The translations under genes were made by a program, and so were the position numbers. A stretch of 42,783 nucleotides of DNA from Candidatus Blautia stercorigallinarum (GTDB lineage: Bacteria; Bacillota; Clostridia; Lachnospirales; Lachnospiraceae), in assembly GCA_019112785.1 (NCBI GenBank), contig DXIQ01000069.1, positions 1-42,783 on the forward strand. The letters are read 5' to 3'. The notes beneath the pieces were generated by a model, which saw only the letters and a program-made list of their open reading frames with translations, had not been told where the DNA came from and searched no databases. Positions 1 to 7,378 of the stretch are shown piece after piece; position 1 is the first letter of the stretch; every line of letters begins with the position of its first letter.

Positions 1-717
1 AAGGTTATTACCAAGGTATTCAAGAATCTGGATGCGGAGCACATCCGTGATTCCGTGGAAGTCTTTGAAAAAGCCATTGACCAGGCACAGATGATCATGT
101 TCCCAGGCGGTTTCTCCGCCGGCGACGAGCCTGACGGATCCGCCAAATTCTTTGCCACAGCTTTCCAGAATGCAAAGATTAAAGATGCGGTTATGCGGCT
201 GTTAAATGAGAGAGATGGACTGGCTCTTGGTATCTGCAACGGCTTCCAGGCTCTCATCAAACTGGGACTGGTTCCCTACGGCGAGATCACAGGACAGACC
301 GAAGATTCTCCTACACTGACCTTTAATACCATTGGCCGCCATATTTCCAAGATGGTCTACACAAAGGTTGTTACAAACAAATCCCCATGGCTGTTAAAGG
401 CAGAACTTGGAAAGGTTTACACCAATCCTGCTTCCCACGGAGAAGGACGTTTCGTAGCCAGCGAAGAGTGGCTGAAGAAACTCTTTGAAAACGGCCAGGT
501 AGCTACCCAGTACTGTGACCTGGACGGCAATATCACTATGGACGAAGAGTGGAATGTAAACGGCTCTTACTGCGCTATCGAAGGTATCACAAGCCCTGAC
601 GGACGTGTTCTGGGCAAGATGGCTCATTCTGAGAGACGCGGCGACGGCGTAGCTATCAATATCTACGGCGAACAGGATATGAAGATCTTTGAGTCCGGAG
701 TGGAATATTTCAAATAA
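1..717 (+). CDS. purL: Phosphoribosylformylglycinamidine synthase, C-terminal part (5' end outside window)
   Basis: This is the glutaminase end of FGAM synthase, which makes the amidine in step four of purine biosynthesis using glutamine. The reading frame is open from base 1, so the start lies upstream; 238 residues are visible. The class I amidotransferase fold shows in MFPGGFSAGDEPDG and in the nucleophile elbow GICNGFQ (Cys codon at 235-237). Near the end, AHSERRGDG supplies the His and Glu positions of the triad. A separate small PurQ would begin at a ribosome site, whereas here the frame simply runs in from the edge, so a fused single-chain PurL of the clostridial kind is most likely. 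A hairpin terminator follows directly. The family assignment is firm; the fused form is inferred. Confidence 0.93.
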   Translation, partial: KVITKVFKNLDAEHIRDSVEVFEKAIDQAQMIMFPGGFSAGDEPDGSAKFFATAFQNAKIKDAVMRLLNERDGLALGICNGFQALIKLGLVPYGEITGQTEDSPTLTFNTIGRHISKMVYTKVVTNKSPWLLKAELGKVYTNPASHGEGRFVASEEWLKKLFENGQVATQYCDLDGNITMDEEWNVNGSYCAIEGITSPDGRVLGKMAHSERRGDGVAINIYGEQDMKIFESGVEYFK

Positions 718-739
718 GAATTATAAAGAGTCATATAAA

Positions 740-780
740 GAAAAAGCACAGGGCCCATAAAAGGGCGGCTGTGCTTTTTC
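740..780 (+). terminator. Intrinsic terminator after purL
   Basis: A 12-bp perfect stem (GAAAAAGCACAG at 740-751 with CTGTGCTTTTTC at 769-780) encloses a GC-rich loop. The A-tract and T-tract in the two arms make it able to work in either direction. It sits 22 bases after the purL stop codon. Confidence 0.85.
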
Positions 781-961
781 TATTGAAGGACAGTTACATA
801 TTAAAAATATCTCCATGAGTTCCGGGATTAATGAGCATACGGGTGAAACATTTTTGACATTTCTGCTAACATTTTCTTCATTTCTTTCAGAATTCAGAGT
901 TGAATCCCTGTTCCACAAAATAATTCTGGCTGAAAATCAAATAAAATTAATAAGAATAGGG

Positions 962-989
962 TTGATTTTTTTTAAAAATGTGTTATCAT
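962..989 (+). promoter_or_regulatory. Probable promoter and 9-bp tandem repeat before the 171-aa ORF
   Basis: TTGATT (962-967), a 16-bp spacer and TATCAT (984-989) form a plausible sigma-A promoter. Just downstream, at 998-1015, the 9-mer AAAGTTAGT occurs twice in tandem, followed by a similar AAACAGTGA stretch; this lies in the transcribed leader or at the start site and could be an operator. Apart from the terminator at 740-780, I see nothing else in the 350-base gap 718-1067. Confidence 0.45.
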
Positions 990-1067
990 AAACTAGAAAA
1001 GTTAGTAAAGTTAGTGAAAACAGTGAGAGGCGAAAAGATTGCATTAGTTTAAGAAAGGAGATTTTAT

Positions 1068-1583
1068 ATGCAGGATACTATTGCATTGCGCGTGTTACCA
1101 CGAGATAATGATTCACCACGTAATATAGTTAATTTCCATTTTAAACATCAACAATTGGCGGGGAAAGTGTATTATTCTACAGGAATTCTCTGCGATGCAA
1201 GACGATTAAAAGAGCTTAAGAAAATTATTCTTTTCTTTGGTTCGGGTAAAAACAGAAAATTTGTTATCGCAGATATACTTAAAATATTAAAATTTGACAA
1301 AAAAAGTTCACAACCAGGTTCGTGCATTCCATCAGACAGTGCGATATGGAGTGTAAAGAAATATGCAAATATCGATGAAAACACCTGGTTTTTAATTGAA
1401 TCTTTACGGATTCTTTCTCCAGAGGAAGTCAACACATTTCAGGTTGTATACTATGAGAATGAAAGTGTTACGATAAAGAAATTAGAGGAAGTGATAGAAG
1501 CATCTACACGAATTAACCGTGTTTATTGTTCTCAGATAGATAATAAGAAAGAAAAATTAGAAGAGCAATTTTTGCTTGTATAA
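1068..1583 (+). CDS. Hypothetical protein, 171 aa, AT-rich orphan
   Basis: I do not recognise this protein. It has a good ribosome site (AAGAAAGGAG, 7 bases before ATG) and its own promoter-like sequence, so it looks like a real gene. No signal peptide or membrane segment is visible. The chain is basic in the middle (KNRKFVIADILKILKFDKK) and acidic/lysine-rich near the end. Base composition is clearly more AT-rich than purL and the OLD gene on either side, which suggests acquisition by transfer. It lies next to an OLD-family nuclease gene but points towards it (tail to tail), so the two are not one operon. It ends 65 bases before an intergenic repeat element. A defence or phage-related role is only a guess from position. 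Confidence 0.6.
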   Translation: MQDTIALRVLPRDNDSPRNIVNFHFKHQQLAGKVYYSTGILCDARRLKELKKIILFFGSGKNRKFVIADILKILKFDKKSSQPGSCIPSDSAIWSVKKYANIDENTWFLIESLRILSPEEVNTFQVVYYENESVTIKKLEEVIEASTRINRVYCSQIDNKKEKLEEQFLLV

Positions 1584-1638
1584 TTTTTAAGATTATTCCT
1601 CTTCTTTGAGCAATCTATCAATCTTTTCATTTATTCCT

Positions 1639-1762
1639 GCGAGCAGCGAGCCAAGCGGGCATGCTTGCATGGCCATTTGGCGACTGCCGCAAGGGTCTAA
1701 TACCCCGATGCTTGCATCATTGCTAGCTTGATGCCCCGTATGCTTGCATCGGGGTCTTTGAC
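1639..1762 (+). repeat. Intergenic hairpin repeat, copy 1, ending in a terminator-like stem
   Basis: The core is GAGCCAAGCGGGC (1648-1660) and CATTTGGCGAC (1674-1684), in which GCCAA pairs with TTGGC. The 10-mer ATGCTTGCAT occurs three times (1661, 1708, 1740). The distal part forms a stem ACCCCGATGC (1702-1711) with GCATCGGGGT (1746-1755), followed by a T-rich tract, which could end transcription from either side of this convergent gap. Related copies lie at 6199-6275, 38145-38244 and, inverted, 40283-40352. No coding potential is seen here. Confidence 0.75.
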
Positions 1763-1789
1763 TTTTTAGATGGATGTTTCTTTGAGCAT

Positions 1790-3646
1790 TCAGGACCGTC
1801 TCCTGTTTTCAAAAAACGGTATCTTCTCAATAGCTCCCAGTATATCCTGAAAATCTTCCCTGGGAGCCAGATTTATATATTTTCTTAACAGGCTGGTTTC
1901 CTGTTTCTTATAAGGACCGTAGAAGATGTTATAGAGGTCATGACCACGGACATAGATTTTGATCTCTTCCATATGGTCCTGTATTTCTTCTTCGCTGGTA
2001 AGATCCTTTCCCAACACCTGAAGAAGGTGGCGGCCTCCCCGGGTCCGGTAGAGATATTCCTTCCATTTTTCCAGAAGGATCTTATAAAAATCTTCCGGTT
2101 TTTTGAGAATTCCCAGTTTTGCCATGACCTCCGGATTCAGGAAATAATTTTCAAAGGAATAATATTTCAGTACCAGTACATTTTTCGCTGTCACTCTGGG
2201 AAGACGGTCTACATCTTCCAGGTTCCGTTCTTCGTAGTATTTACACAGGGAACGGACCAGTTCTTCATGGTCTTTCCCGTCCCCGTCCCGGATCATGAGA
2301 AACTGATCTTTTAAGTACACCTGGTTCATGTATTTCAGATTTGCATAGGTCTTGATATTGGTACAGCTGTTAGTGGTGATAATGGACACCCGGGACAGAC
2401 TGCCGTCTTCGTTGTAGATCTCAGAATAATATTTTTCCAGGAGAAGGGGAAGGCGGCTTTTGTCCTGTTTTCCCTCTACGATAAATACGAAGTCCACACC
2501 CAGAAGATCTCCCGCAGAGTAGCCAAGATCTTCCAATACCCGGGAGAGATTTGTTTTTTCCCGGACAGAGGGAAGTCCTTTTTCATCCAGGACAATCTGG
2601 CGGATCTGCCGGCTGTTAAAGGGAGACAGCAGATTGGGAGAGTGGGTGGAAAAGATCACCTGGCACTTTTTAGACAGCCGGTACAGGATCTCGCTGGAGG
2701 TTTTCTGAAGCTGCGGATGGAGAAAGATTTCCGGATCCTCCATAAGGAGCAGGGAAGGAAGCCGGTTTTCATCTTCCATATAGGCTTCCAGAAGGGACAA
2801 AAGGTAAATGCTCCGCATTCCCTCTCCCAACTGGGCTACCGGGGAAGGGTTTTCCTGATTTTTCTGCCGGATATAACCCTGGACCTGGAACAGTTCTCCG
2901 GTGTGGGTGGTAAGGTCATAAGTGATCTCTCCGTGATAACTGCTGTTCTTTCCGAAATACTGATTTACTTTGTCGGAGAAATCTTTCAGATTCATATGAT
3001 ACAACTTGTATTCCAGGAGCTTTTCCGTTTCGAAAGCATTCAGCTCTTCCGGCGTCTTCCGGTTCAGAAGACCGATACAGGAAAAACAGTGGGTGCATTT
3101 TTTCATAGGGTTGAAAAGGCAGCAGTCCATCCGCATTTGATTCAGCAGATCGTCCTCTGTAAAAGACAGGAGATTGCCCTGGACTTTTTCCAGATTCCTT
3201 TCACTGTCCAGAAAATAGACAGAGGGGAGGATCTGGGGAATGTACCGGTTATTTTTATGAAATCCGTCGTGATACCGGATACTGCCGTTCTGATTGGCAA
3301 TATAGGTAAAAGTCAGCTGATTATTCTGAAAAGAAGGAAGTTTCTGGCAGAAATCCCGATACCAGGAATCCCATCTTTTGTAGGAGCTGACCTTTTTTGC
3401 CTGGAACAACAATTCCAGATCTCCGGGAGTCAGGGAGAGAGAAACCGAGATTTCAATATTCTGCTTCCTGGTGTTAAAATCCGAAGAAGAAGGCTGATAT
3501 TCTCCCATAGCGGCGGCAATGGCCTGGAGAATGGAAGATTTCCCTACACTGTTCTGCCCTACCAGGATCAGGGCAGATCCGATATCCCGGAGGATCATAT
3601 TTTCGATAGACTTAAAATTTTGTATCTGGAGAAAAGAAATTTCCAT
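1790..3646 (-). CDS. OLD-family ATP-dependent nuclease (AAA ATPase plus TOPRIM), 618 aa
   Basis: OLD proteins couple an ABC-type ATPase to a TOPRIM DNA nuclease and often act in phage defence. The opening MEISFLQIQNFKSIENM is the SMC/RecF-like first strand. Walker A is GQNSVGKS (30-37), the signature-like segment is QLGEGMRS (272-279), Walker B is LLLMEDPEIFLHP (299-311) and the H-loop is STHSP (333-337). The TOPRIM half has VEGKQD (390-395) and RDGDGK (453-458). Length is normal for OLD. The start is supported by AAAAAGGAGG just upstream. A cluster of five cysteines at 175-190 (C175, C176, C184, C187, C190) sits in the ATPase insertion and may bind a metal. No GajB-type helicase is adjacent, so this is a stand-alone (class 1) OLD rather than Gabija. 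Family assignment is firm; the role in defence is inferred. Confidence 0.88.
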   Translation of the reverse strand: MEISFLQIQNFKSIENMILRDIGSALILVGQNSVGKSSILQAIAAAMGEYQPSSSDFNTRKQNIEISVSLSLTPGDLELLFQAKKVSSYKRWDSWYRDFCQKLPSFQNNQLTFTYIANQNGSIRYHDGFHKNNRYIPQILPSVYFLDSERNLEKVQGNLLSFTEDDLLNQMRMDCCLFNPMKKCTHCFSCIGLLNRKTPEELNAFETEKLLEYKLYHMNLKDFSDKVNQYFGKNSSYHGEITYDLTTHTGELFQVQGYIRQKNQENPSPVAQLGEGMRSIYLLSLLEAYMEDENRLPSLLLMEDPEIFLHPQLQKTSSEILYRLSKKCQVIFSTHSPNLLSPFNSRQIRQIVLDEKGLPSVREKTNLSRVLEDLGYSAGDLLGVDFVFIVEGKQDKSRLPLLLEKYYSEIYNEDGSLSRVSIITTNSCTNIKTYANLKYMNQVYLKDQFLMIRDGDGKDHEELVRSLCKYYEERNLEDVDRLPRVTAKNVLVLKYYSFENYFLNPEVMAKLGILKKPEDFYKILLEKWKEYLYRTRGGRHLLQVLGKDLTSEEEIQDHMEEIKIYVRGHDLYNIFYGPYKKQETSLLRKYINLAPREDFQDILGAIEKIPFFENRRRS

Positions 3647-3694
3647 GGGCTGCCTCCTTTTTGGTGAATTTGTTATTCCAAGTGTATGAAAGGC

Positions 3695-3706
3695 CAGAGG
3701 CCTCTG
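3695..3706. promoter_or_regulatory. Perfect 12-bp palindrome upstream of the OLD gene
   Basis: CAGAGGCCTCTG is a perfect palindrome about 50 bases before the OLD start codon. It could be an operator or the base of a leader hairpin; nothing else supports it. Confidence 0.25.
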
Positions 3707-3818
3707 ATATCCGGACTTTGAATTTTATAGTTATTTTCATCATAGCATAGGAAGGAGAAAAATGGTACAGAAAAAGACGAGAGATTTTCTCCTATAAGAT
3801 TTAGAAAATATGCTGAAA

Positions 3819-3883
3819 TGTAAAAAATATTTGACATAATGCCATGAAAGAATTATACTAAAAGTGTAAAAAGAATTTGACAT
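3819..3883 (+). promoter_or_regulatory. Promoter with duplicated TTGACAT box for the membrane protein/XRE pair
   Basis: TTGACA (3831-3836), a 17-bp spacer and TATACT (3854-3859) make a near-consensus sigma-A promoter. A 19-bp segment containing the -35 box (3819-3837, TGTAAAAAATATTTGACAT) recurs 46 bp downstream (3865-3883) with 17 of 19 bases the same, placing the second copy just after the start site. Two copies flanking the start of an operon that ends in a small Cro/C1-type regulator suggest autoregulation. Confidence 0.75.
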
Positions 3884-3901
3884 TTTGAAAGGGGGATTCT
3901 T

Positions 3902-4198
3902 ATGGCGAAGGATTTAGTGATTATAATTTTTTGTGCTGCTATATTACTGTTTTTTATAGCATTGGATATTGGTATGCTCATATCTATAGTACGTTCGGGA
4001 GATGAACGCAGACAGATCATTGTCTGGAAGGCCAGTGCTTTTACCCTTATGGGAGTGACGGGTGCTTTAATCATTGAGATCATCGAAAATCTGGCAACGG
4101 GACAGGAGATGACCATGAATCCCTTTAGTCATCTGACAACTATGGCTATCGTTTATTTTGGCGCGTTGTTATTTTTTAAGAAAAGGCATGGTGGCTGA
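3902..4198 (+). CDS. Small membrane protein, 98 aa
   Basis: I do not know the family. The chain has a strongly hydrophobic N-terminal helix (about 5-30), a second helix near 46-66 and a third near 80-92, with a charged loop SGDERRQ between the first two and a basic tail FFKKRHGG. A GGGGG-type ribosome site lies in GAAAGGGGGATTCTT before ATG. The stop codon is one base from the start of the XRE regulator, so the two are translated together. Pairs of a small membrane protein and a Cro-like repressor are common in Firmicutes; the function of this one cannot be read from the sequence. Confidence 0.75.
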   Translation: MAKDLVIIIFCAAILLFFIALDIGMLISIVRSGDERRQIIVWKASAFTLMGVTGALIIEIIENLATGQEMTMNPFSHLTTMAIVYFGALLFFKKRHGG

Positions 4199-4199
4199 T

Positions 4200-4397
4200 A
4201 TGTTGAATAAGATCAGAGAACTGCGGAAAGCCCTGGGGATCTCCCAGGAGGAACTGGCGAAAAAATGCGGGGTGTCCAGACAGACAGTAAACGCAATAGA
4301 AAATAATAAATACGATCCTACCCTGGCTCTGGCTTTCCGCCTGGCCAGGGAGCTGCGTGTAACGGTAGATGGATTGTTTGTATTTCATGAAGGGTAG
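4200..4397 (+). CDS. XRE-family transcriptional regulator, 65 aa
   Basis: A single Cro/C1-type helix-turn-helix makes up nearly the whole protein: KIRELRKALGISQEELAKKC followed by the recognition helix VSRQTVNAIENNKYDP. The start at 4200 (MLNKIREL) is chosen over an in-frame ATG at 4158 because it is where the conserved domain begins, it follows the stop of the upstream gene by one base, and the earlier residues overlap that gene in another frame. It is close to the YozG/YvaO type of small repressor. Its likely target is its own promoter, where a 19-bp box is duplicated. Confidence 0.88.
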   Translation: MLNKIRELRKALGISQEELAKKCGVSRQTVNAIENNKYDPTLALAFRLARELRVTVDGLFVFHEG

Positions 4398-4411
4398 GAT
4401 GTTGGAGATCT

Positions 4412-5047
4412 TTAAAGGGACAGTCCGCCCAGGTTCCGCAGATAAAAGACTGCCAGCTGTGTCCTGTCCCGAAGTTCCAGTTTCTCCAGAATGGCGCTGA
4501 GATAATTCCGGACCGTGCCTTCACTTAAATATAATTTCCCTGCGATCTCCTTGTTGCTCAGGCCCTGAGCAACAAGATCGATCACTTCTAATTCCCTGGG
4601 ACCGATGTGATAATCCTCCCAGGGAAAACTTTTCTGACTGGTTAAAAGACCGGGGAGCTTTGCGGTGATCTCGCTGCCGTAAACGGTCTGGCCGGAGTAG
4701 ATGGCTTTCAGGGCAGGAATGATACTGTTGTAATCCTGCTTTAGAAGATAGCCTTTGGCCCCCAGCTTTAAAGCCTGGATAATGTATTCGTCATCCAGGA
4801 AGGTGGTAAGGAGCAGGATCCTGGCCTGGGGATATTGGGAGAGGATTTCTTTTGAAGCGGCCAGGCCGTCCATTTCTTCCATGCGGATGTCCATGAGCAG
4901 GATATCCGGGTGAAGGGAATCATAGAGAGATATGGCCTCTTTTCCGTTTTTTCCGGAACCGCAGACCTGGATCTCCGGATCTGCTTCCAGAATGGTCTTT
5001 AAAGCTGTGGTAATAAAAAAATCATCATCTACGATCAAAACTTTCAT
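4412..5047 (-). CDS. NarL/LuxR-family response regulator, 211 aa
   Basis: The N-terminal receiver has the acidic pocket VDDD (6-9) and the phosphoacceptor Asp53 in LLMDIRM. The C-terminal GerE-type helix-turn-helix is clear in LSNKEIAGKLYLSEGTVRNY. The frame stays open further upstream, but MKVLIVDDD at 5047 is the conserved start and AGGAG lies just before it. It overlaps the end of the kinase gene by 23 bases, so the two are translationally coupled. With the kinase and the divergent ABC genes it matches LnrJK-LnrLMN of Bacillus subtilis in gene content; the probable target is the inverted repeat TGACATTTGTCA at 6298-6309. Confidence 0.9.
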   Translation of the reverse strand: MKVLIVDDDFFITTALKTILEADPEIQVCGSGKNGKEAISLYDSLHPDILLMDIRMEEMDGLAASKEILSQYPQARILLLTTFLDDEYIIQALKLGAKGYLLKQDYNSIIPALKAIYSGQTVYGSEITAKLPGLLTSQKSFPWEDYHIGPRELEVIDLVAQGLSNKEIAGKLYLSEGTVRNYLSAILEKLELRDRTQLAVFYLRNLGGLSL

Positions 5048-6137
5048 ATGTAAACTCCTGTTTTTCTTTTGGGATGGTGACAAAAATCTGAAATCCCTTT
5101 GTACTTTCAAAATGAATAGAACCTTTTAAAGCCTCCACTCTTTCCTGCATATTGGAAAGACCGATGCCTCTGCCGGAAGAACTGTCTTTGCCAATGCCGT
5201 TGTCCCGGATGATCAGCTGATACATGGCCGGATGTTCCCGAAGAGTTACCCAGGCTTTATCCCCCTGGCTGTGAAGGGAAATATTGGAAAGTCCCTCCTT
5301 CAGGATGGCGATAAAGCAGTACCGCACTTTGGGCGGAGGAGGACTGCTTATATCGTATTCCAGGGATACCGGACAGTAGTGGAAGGAGGCTATGAGATTT
5401 TCCACAGTTTCCTTTAAATTTACCGCTTCATCATGAAGATCATGGACACTTTCCCGTATATTATCCATAGCAGTGTTTAAAGTATCCTCCAGCTGAGAAA
5501 GAGGCTGGGCGGCAGCAGGTTCCCGGAACATGGTCTTCATAGCTCCTGTCATAAGGATGGCCCGGGAAAGCATGTGGCCTACATGGTCATGGATCTCTCT
5601 GGCGATCCGGTTCCGCTCCTTTAAGGTGGCGGCGTAGATCTCATAATTCTGTTTCTCGATCAATGTTTTATTCTTTTCTTTTAACAGCAGACTTCTCTCG
5701 ATCCCATCATCCCGTACCTTTTTATAGTCCAGAGAAAGCTTCTCATAGGAGGCGCTGCGGTACCATAAAAGTCCCCCCAGAAACATTCCCATCAGAAGAT
5801 AATAGATCACAAAAGAAGAATATCCGGAGGCCGGAAAATAAAACAGGATCCCCAAAGGAACCAGGGACCAGAGCTTCCGGGAAGAAAACAGTTCCGCAGA
5901 AAAGTAATCATAGACCAGCAGGGGATAGAAAAAAACTCCCTGGGGAAAGGCCAGAGTTATCAGCCCGTAGACTGCCAGTCCGGGAAGGAGAAAGATATCT
6001 TTCCGCCAGATTTCCGAAAAAGCAGAAAAAGTCACTGCCAGAAAAAAGAATCCCACATAGACAGGATCTGGCTGGATCAGCAGACAGGACCCCAGAGAAT
6101 AGAGAAGAAGCAGGGCTTTATCTGTAAGACGGTTCAA
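5025..6137 (-). CDS. Membrane sensor histidine kinase, NarL-type (HisKA_3), 370 aa
   Basis: The N-terminal 125 residues are hydrophobic, with about four or five membrane helices and no sizeable outside domain, as in intramembrane-sensing kinases. The dimerisation domain carries the phosphoacceptor in EIHDHVGHML (His183), and the ATPase domain ends with DNGIGKD and GRGIGLSNMQERV. The start is placed at a TTG codon at 6137, because AAAGGAGG lies 8 bases before it; an in-frame GTG 30 bases upstream has no such site and would place that ribosome site inside the gene. It overlaps the regulator gene and is divergent from the ABC operon that it probably controls in response to an antimicrobial or membrane stress. 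Confidence 0.88.
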   Translation of the reverse strand: MNRLTDKALLLLYSLGSCLLIQPDPVYVGFFFLAVTFSAFSEIWRKDIFLLPGLAVYGLITLAFPQGVFFYPLLVYDYFSAELFSSRKLWSLVPLGILFYFPASGYSSFVIYYLLMGMFLGGLLWYRSASYEKLSLDYKKVRDDGIERSLLLKEKNKTLIEKQNYEIYAATLKERNRIAREIHDHVGHMLSRAILMTGAMKTMFREPAAAQPLSQLEDTLNTAMDNIRESVHDLHDEAVNLKETVENLIASFHYCPVSLEYDISSPPPPKVRYCFIAILKEGLSNISLHSQGDKAWVTLREHPAMYQLIIRDNGIGKDSSSGRGIGLSNMQERVEALKGSIHFESTKGFQIFVTIPKEKQEFTYESFDRR

Positions 6138-6187
6138 AATAGATTCCTCCTTTCCGGCTGCCGGCACGGCTATATTCGTTGATTTTC

Positions 6188-6193
6188 AGTATA
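6188..6193 (-). promoter_or_regulatory. -10 box for the kinase/regulator operon
   Basis: Read on the minus strand this is TATACT, about 50 bases before the TTG start of the kinase. No good -35 box is visible at 17 bp; that region falls inside the neighbouring repeat element. Confidence 0.35.
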
Positions 6194-6198
6194 CCACA

Positions 6199-6275
6199 AA
6201 GCGGGGAGCCAAGTGGGCAGTTATGTTCATTTGGCGACCGCCAGTGATACTAGCCGCTCTGCGGCTAGTATATCA
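6199..6275 (+). repeat. Intergenic hairpin repeat, copy 2
   Basis: The first module is GAGCCAAGTGGGCA (6206-6219) with CATTTGGCGACCGCC (6228-6242), GCCAA pairing with TTGGC. The second module is a perfect 11-bp stem with a 3-base loop, ATACTAGCCGC (6247-6257) and GCGGCTAGTAT (6261-6271). The same two modules in the same order occur inverted at 40283-40352. It lies between two divergent operons. Confidence 0.8.
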
Positions 6276-6297
6276 TAATTTCCCCGGAATGCCTATG

Positions 6298-6361
6298 TGA
6301 CATTTGTCATGGCAGATCCTGACAGGAGACACTGTGAAGAGGAAAAAAACTCTGGTATGAT
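6298..6361 (+). promoter_or_regulatory. Candidate operator and promoter of the LnrLMN-like ABC operon
   Basis: TGACATTTGTCA (6298-6309) is a perfect inverted repeat, with a further TGACA at 6320 and TGTCA at 6364. TGTGAA (6333-6338), a 17-bp spacer and TATGAT (6356-6361) form a promoter with a weak -35 box. The inverted repeat lies about 60-65 bases before the expected start site, a normal place for an activating response regulator. Assignment to the NarL-type regulator across the gap is inference. Confidence 0.5.
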
Positions 6362-6431
6362 GATGTCAGAATCAAGAAGGGAAAACCGGCCAGGTATTTT
6401 ATGCCGGCTTTTCGGGAAAGGAGACTGGAAC

Positions 6432-7367
6432 ATGTCTATGATTGAAATCAGAAATCTGGTAAAAAGATATAAAGATACCGTAGCCCTGGATCACCTGAAC
6501 CTGGATATTGAGGAGGGGGAGATCTTCGGCCTTCTGGGGCCAAACGGCTCGGGAAAAACCACAGCGATCAACTGTCTGCTGGCTCTTTTAAAGTTTGATA
6601 AAGGAAGCATTAAGATCTTCGGAAAAGAGATGGGGCCGGACAGCTATGAGATCAAACGGCAGATCGGTATCGTGATGCAGAATGTGGCGGTTTTTAATGA
6701 GCTGACTGTTTATGAAAATATTGATTATTTCTGCGGCCTTTATGTGCCGGATAAAAGGGAGCGGAAAAAGCTGGTGGAGGAAGCTATAGCTTTTACCGGA
6801 CTGGAAGGCTATGAGAAGAAAAGGCCGAAAAAGCTGTCCGGAGGACTTCTCAGGAGGCTGAATATTGCCTGCGGCATTGCCCATAAGCCCAGACTGGTGA
6901 TCCTGGATGAGCCTACGGTGGCGGTAGATCCCCAGAGCCGGAATAAGATCCTGGAAGGAATCTGTCAGATGAACCGTCAGGGTTCCACCATTATCTACAC
7001 TTCTCACTATATGGAAGAGGTAGAACAGATCTGCAGCCGGATCGCCATACTGGATAAGGGCCGGTGTCTGGCTCTGGGAACGAAAGAAGAATTGAAAAAC
7101 ATGATCAAGACCGGAGAGAAAGTCCATATAGAAGGGATACATCTCACCGAGGGACAACTGGAAAGGATCCGCCATATGCCCCAGGTGTTTTCCACTGTTT
7201 ATGAGGAGGAAAATCTGACTCTGCGTTTTGAGGGGACCGGCAGCCATCTGCTGAGTCTTCTCCGCTACATGGAGGAAGAGCACCTTACCTGCGGCAGGTG
7301 TTTTTCCGAGCTGCCCACTTTAAATGATGTATTCCTGGAGATCACCGGGAAAGAGCTGAGAGATTAG
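6432..7367 (+). CDS. ABC transporter ATP-binding protein (LnrL-like), 311 aa
   Basis: The nucleotide-binding domain has Walker A GPNGSGKT (36-43), a signature loop KLSGGLLRRL and Walker B RLVILDEPTVAVD. Note GGLLRR where GGQ or GGM is usual after LSG. A C-terminal extension of about 80 residues follows, as in ATPases that pair with ABC-2 permeases. Several upstream in-frame starts exist, but MSMIEIRNLV at 6432 has AAAGGAGA just before it and begins the domain. Two permease genes follow at once, giving a three-gene drug-export operon of the LnrLMN type. The substrate cannot be read from sequence; amphipathic or polyene-like antimicrobials are the family precedent. Confidence 0.9.
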   Translation: MSMIEIRNLVKRYKDTVALDHLNLDIEEGEIFGLLGPNGSGKTTAINCLLALLKFDKGSIKIFGKEMGPDSYEIKRQIGIVMQNVAVFNELTVYENIDYFCGLYVPDKRERKKLVEEAIAFTGLEGYEKKRPKKLSGGLLRRLNIACGIAHKPRLVILDEPTVAVDPQSRNKILEGICQMNRQGSTIIYTSHYMEEVEQICSRIAILDKGRCLALGTKEELKNMIKTGEKVHIEGIHLTEGQLERIRHMPQVFSTVYEEENLTLRFEGTGSHLLSLLRYMEEEHLTCGRCFSELPTLNDVFLEITGKELRD

Positions 7368-7378
7368 GAGGAAAAGAT

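Noticed and set aside
1639..1762. A CRISPR array (repeated ATGCTTGCAT units)
   Set aside because: The units are too short and unevenly spaced, there are no spacer-like segments, and no cas genes are present anywhere in the window.
1790..3646. A Gabija defence system
   Set aside because: GajA-like OLD is present, but no GajB-type helicase is next to it; the HelD helicase at 12.6 kb is far away and of another family.
2642..3667. A 341-codon open frame on the plus strand
   Set aside because: It lies antisense to the OLD gene, whose motifs are unmistakable; the frame has no family pattern and no ribosome site.
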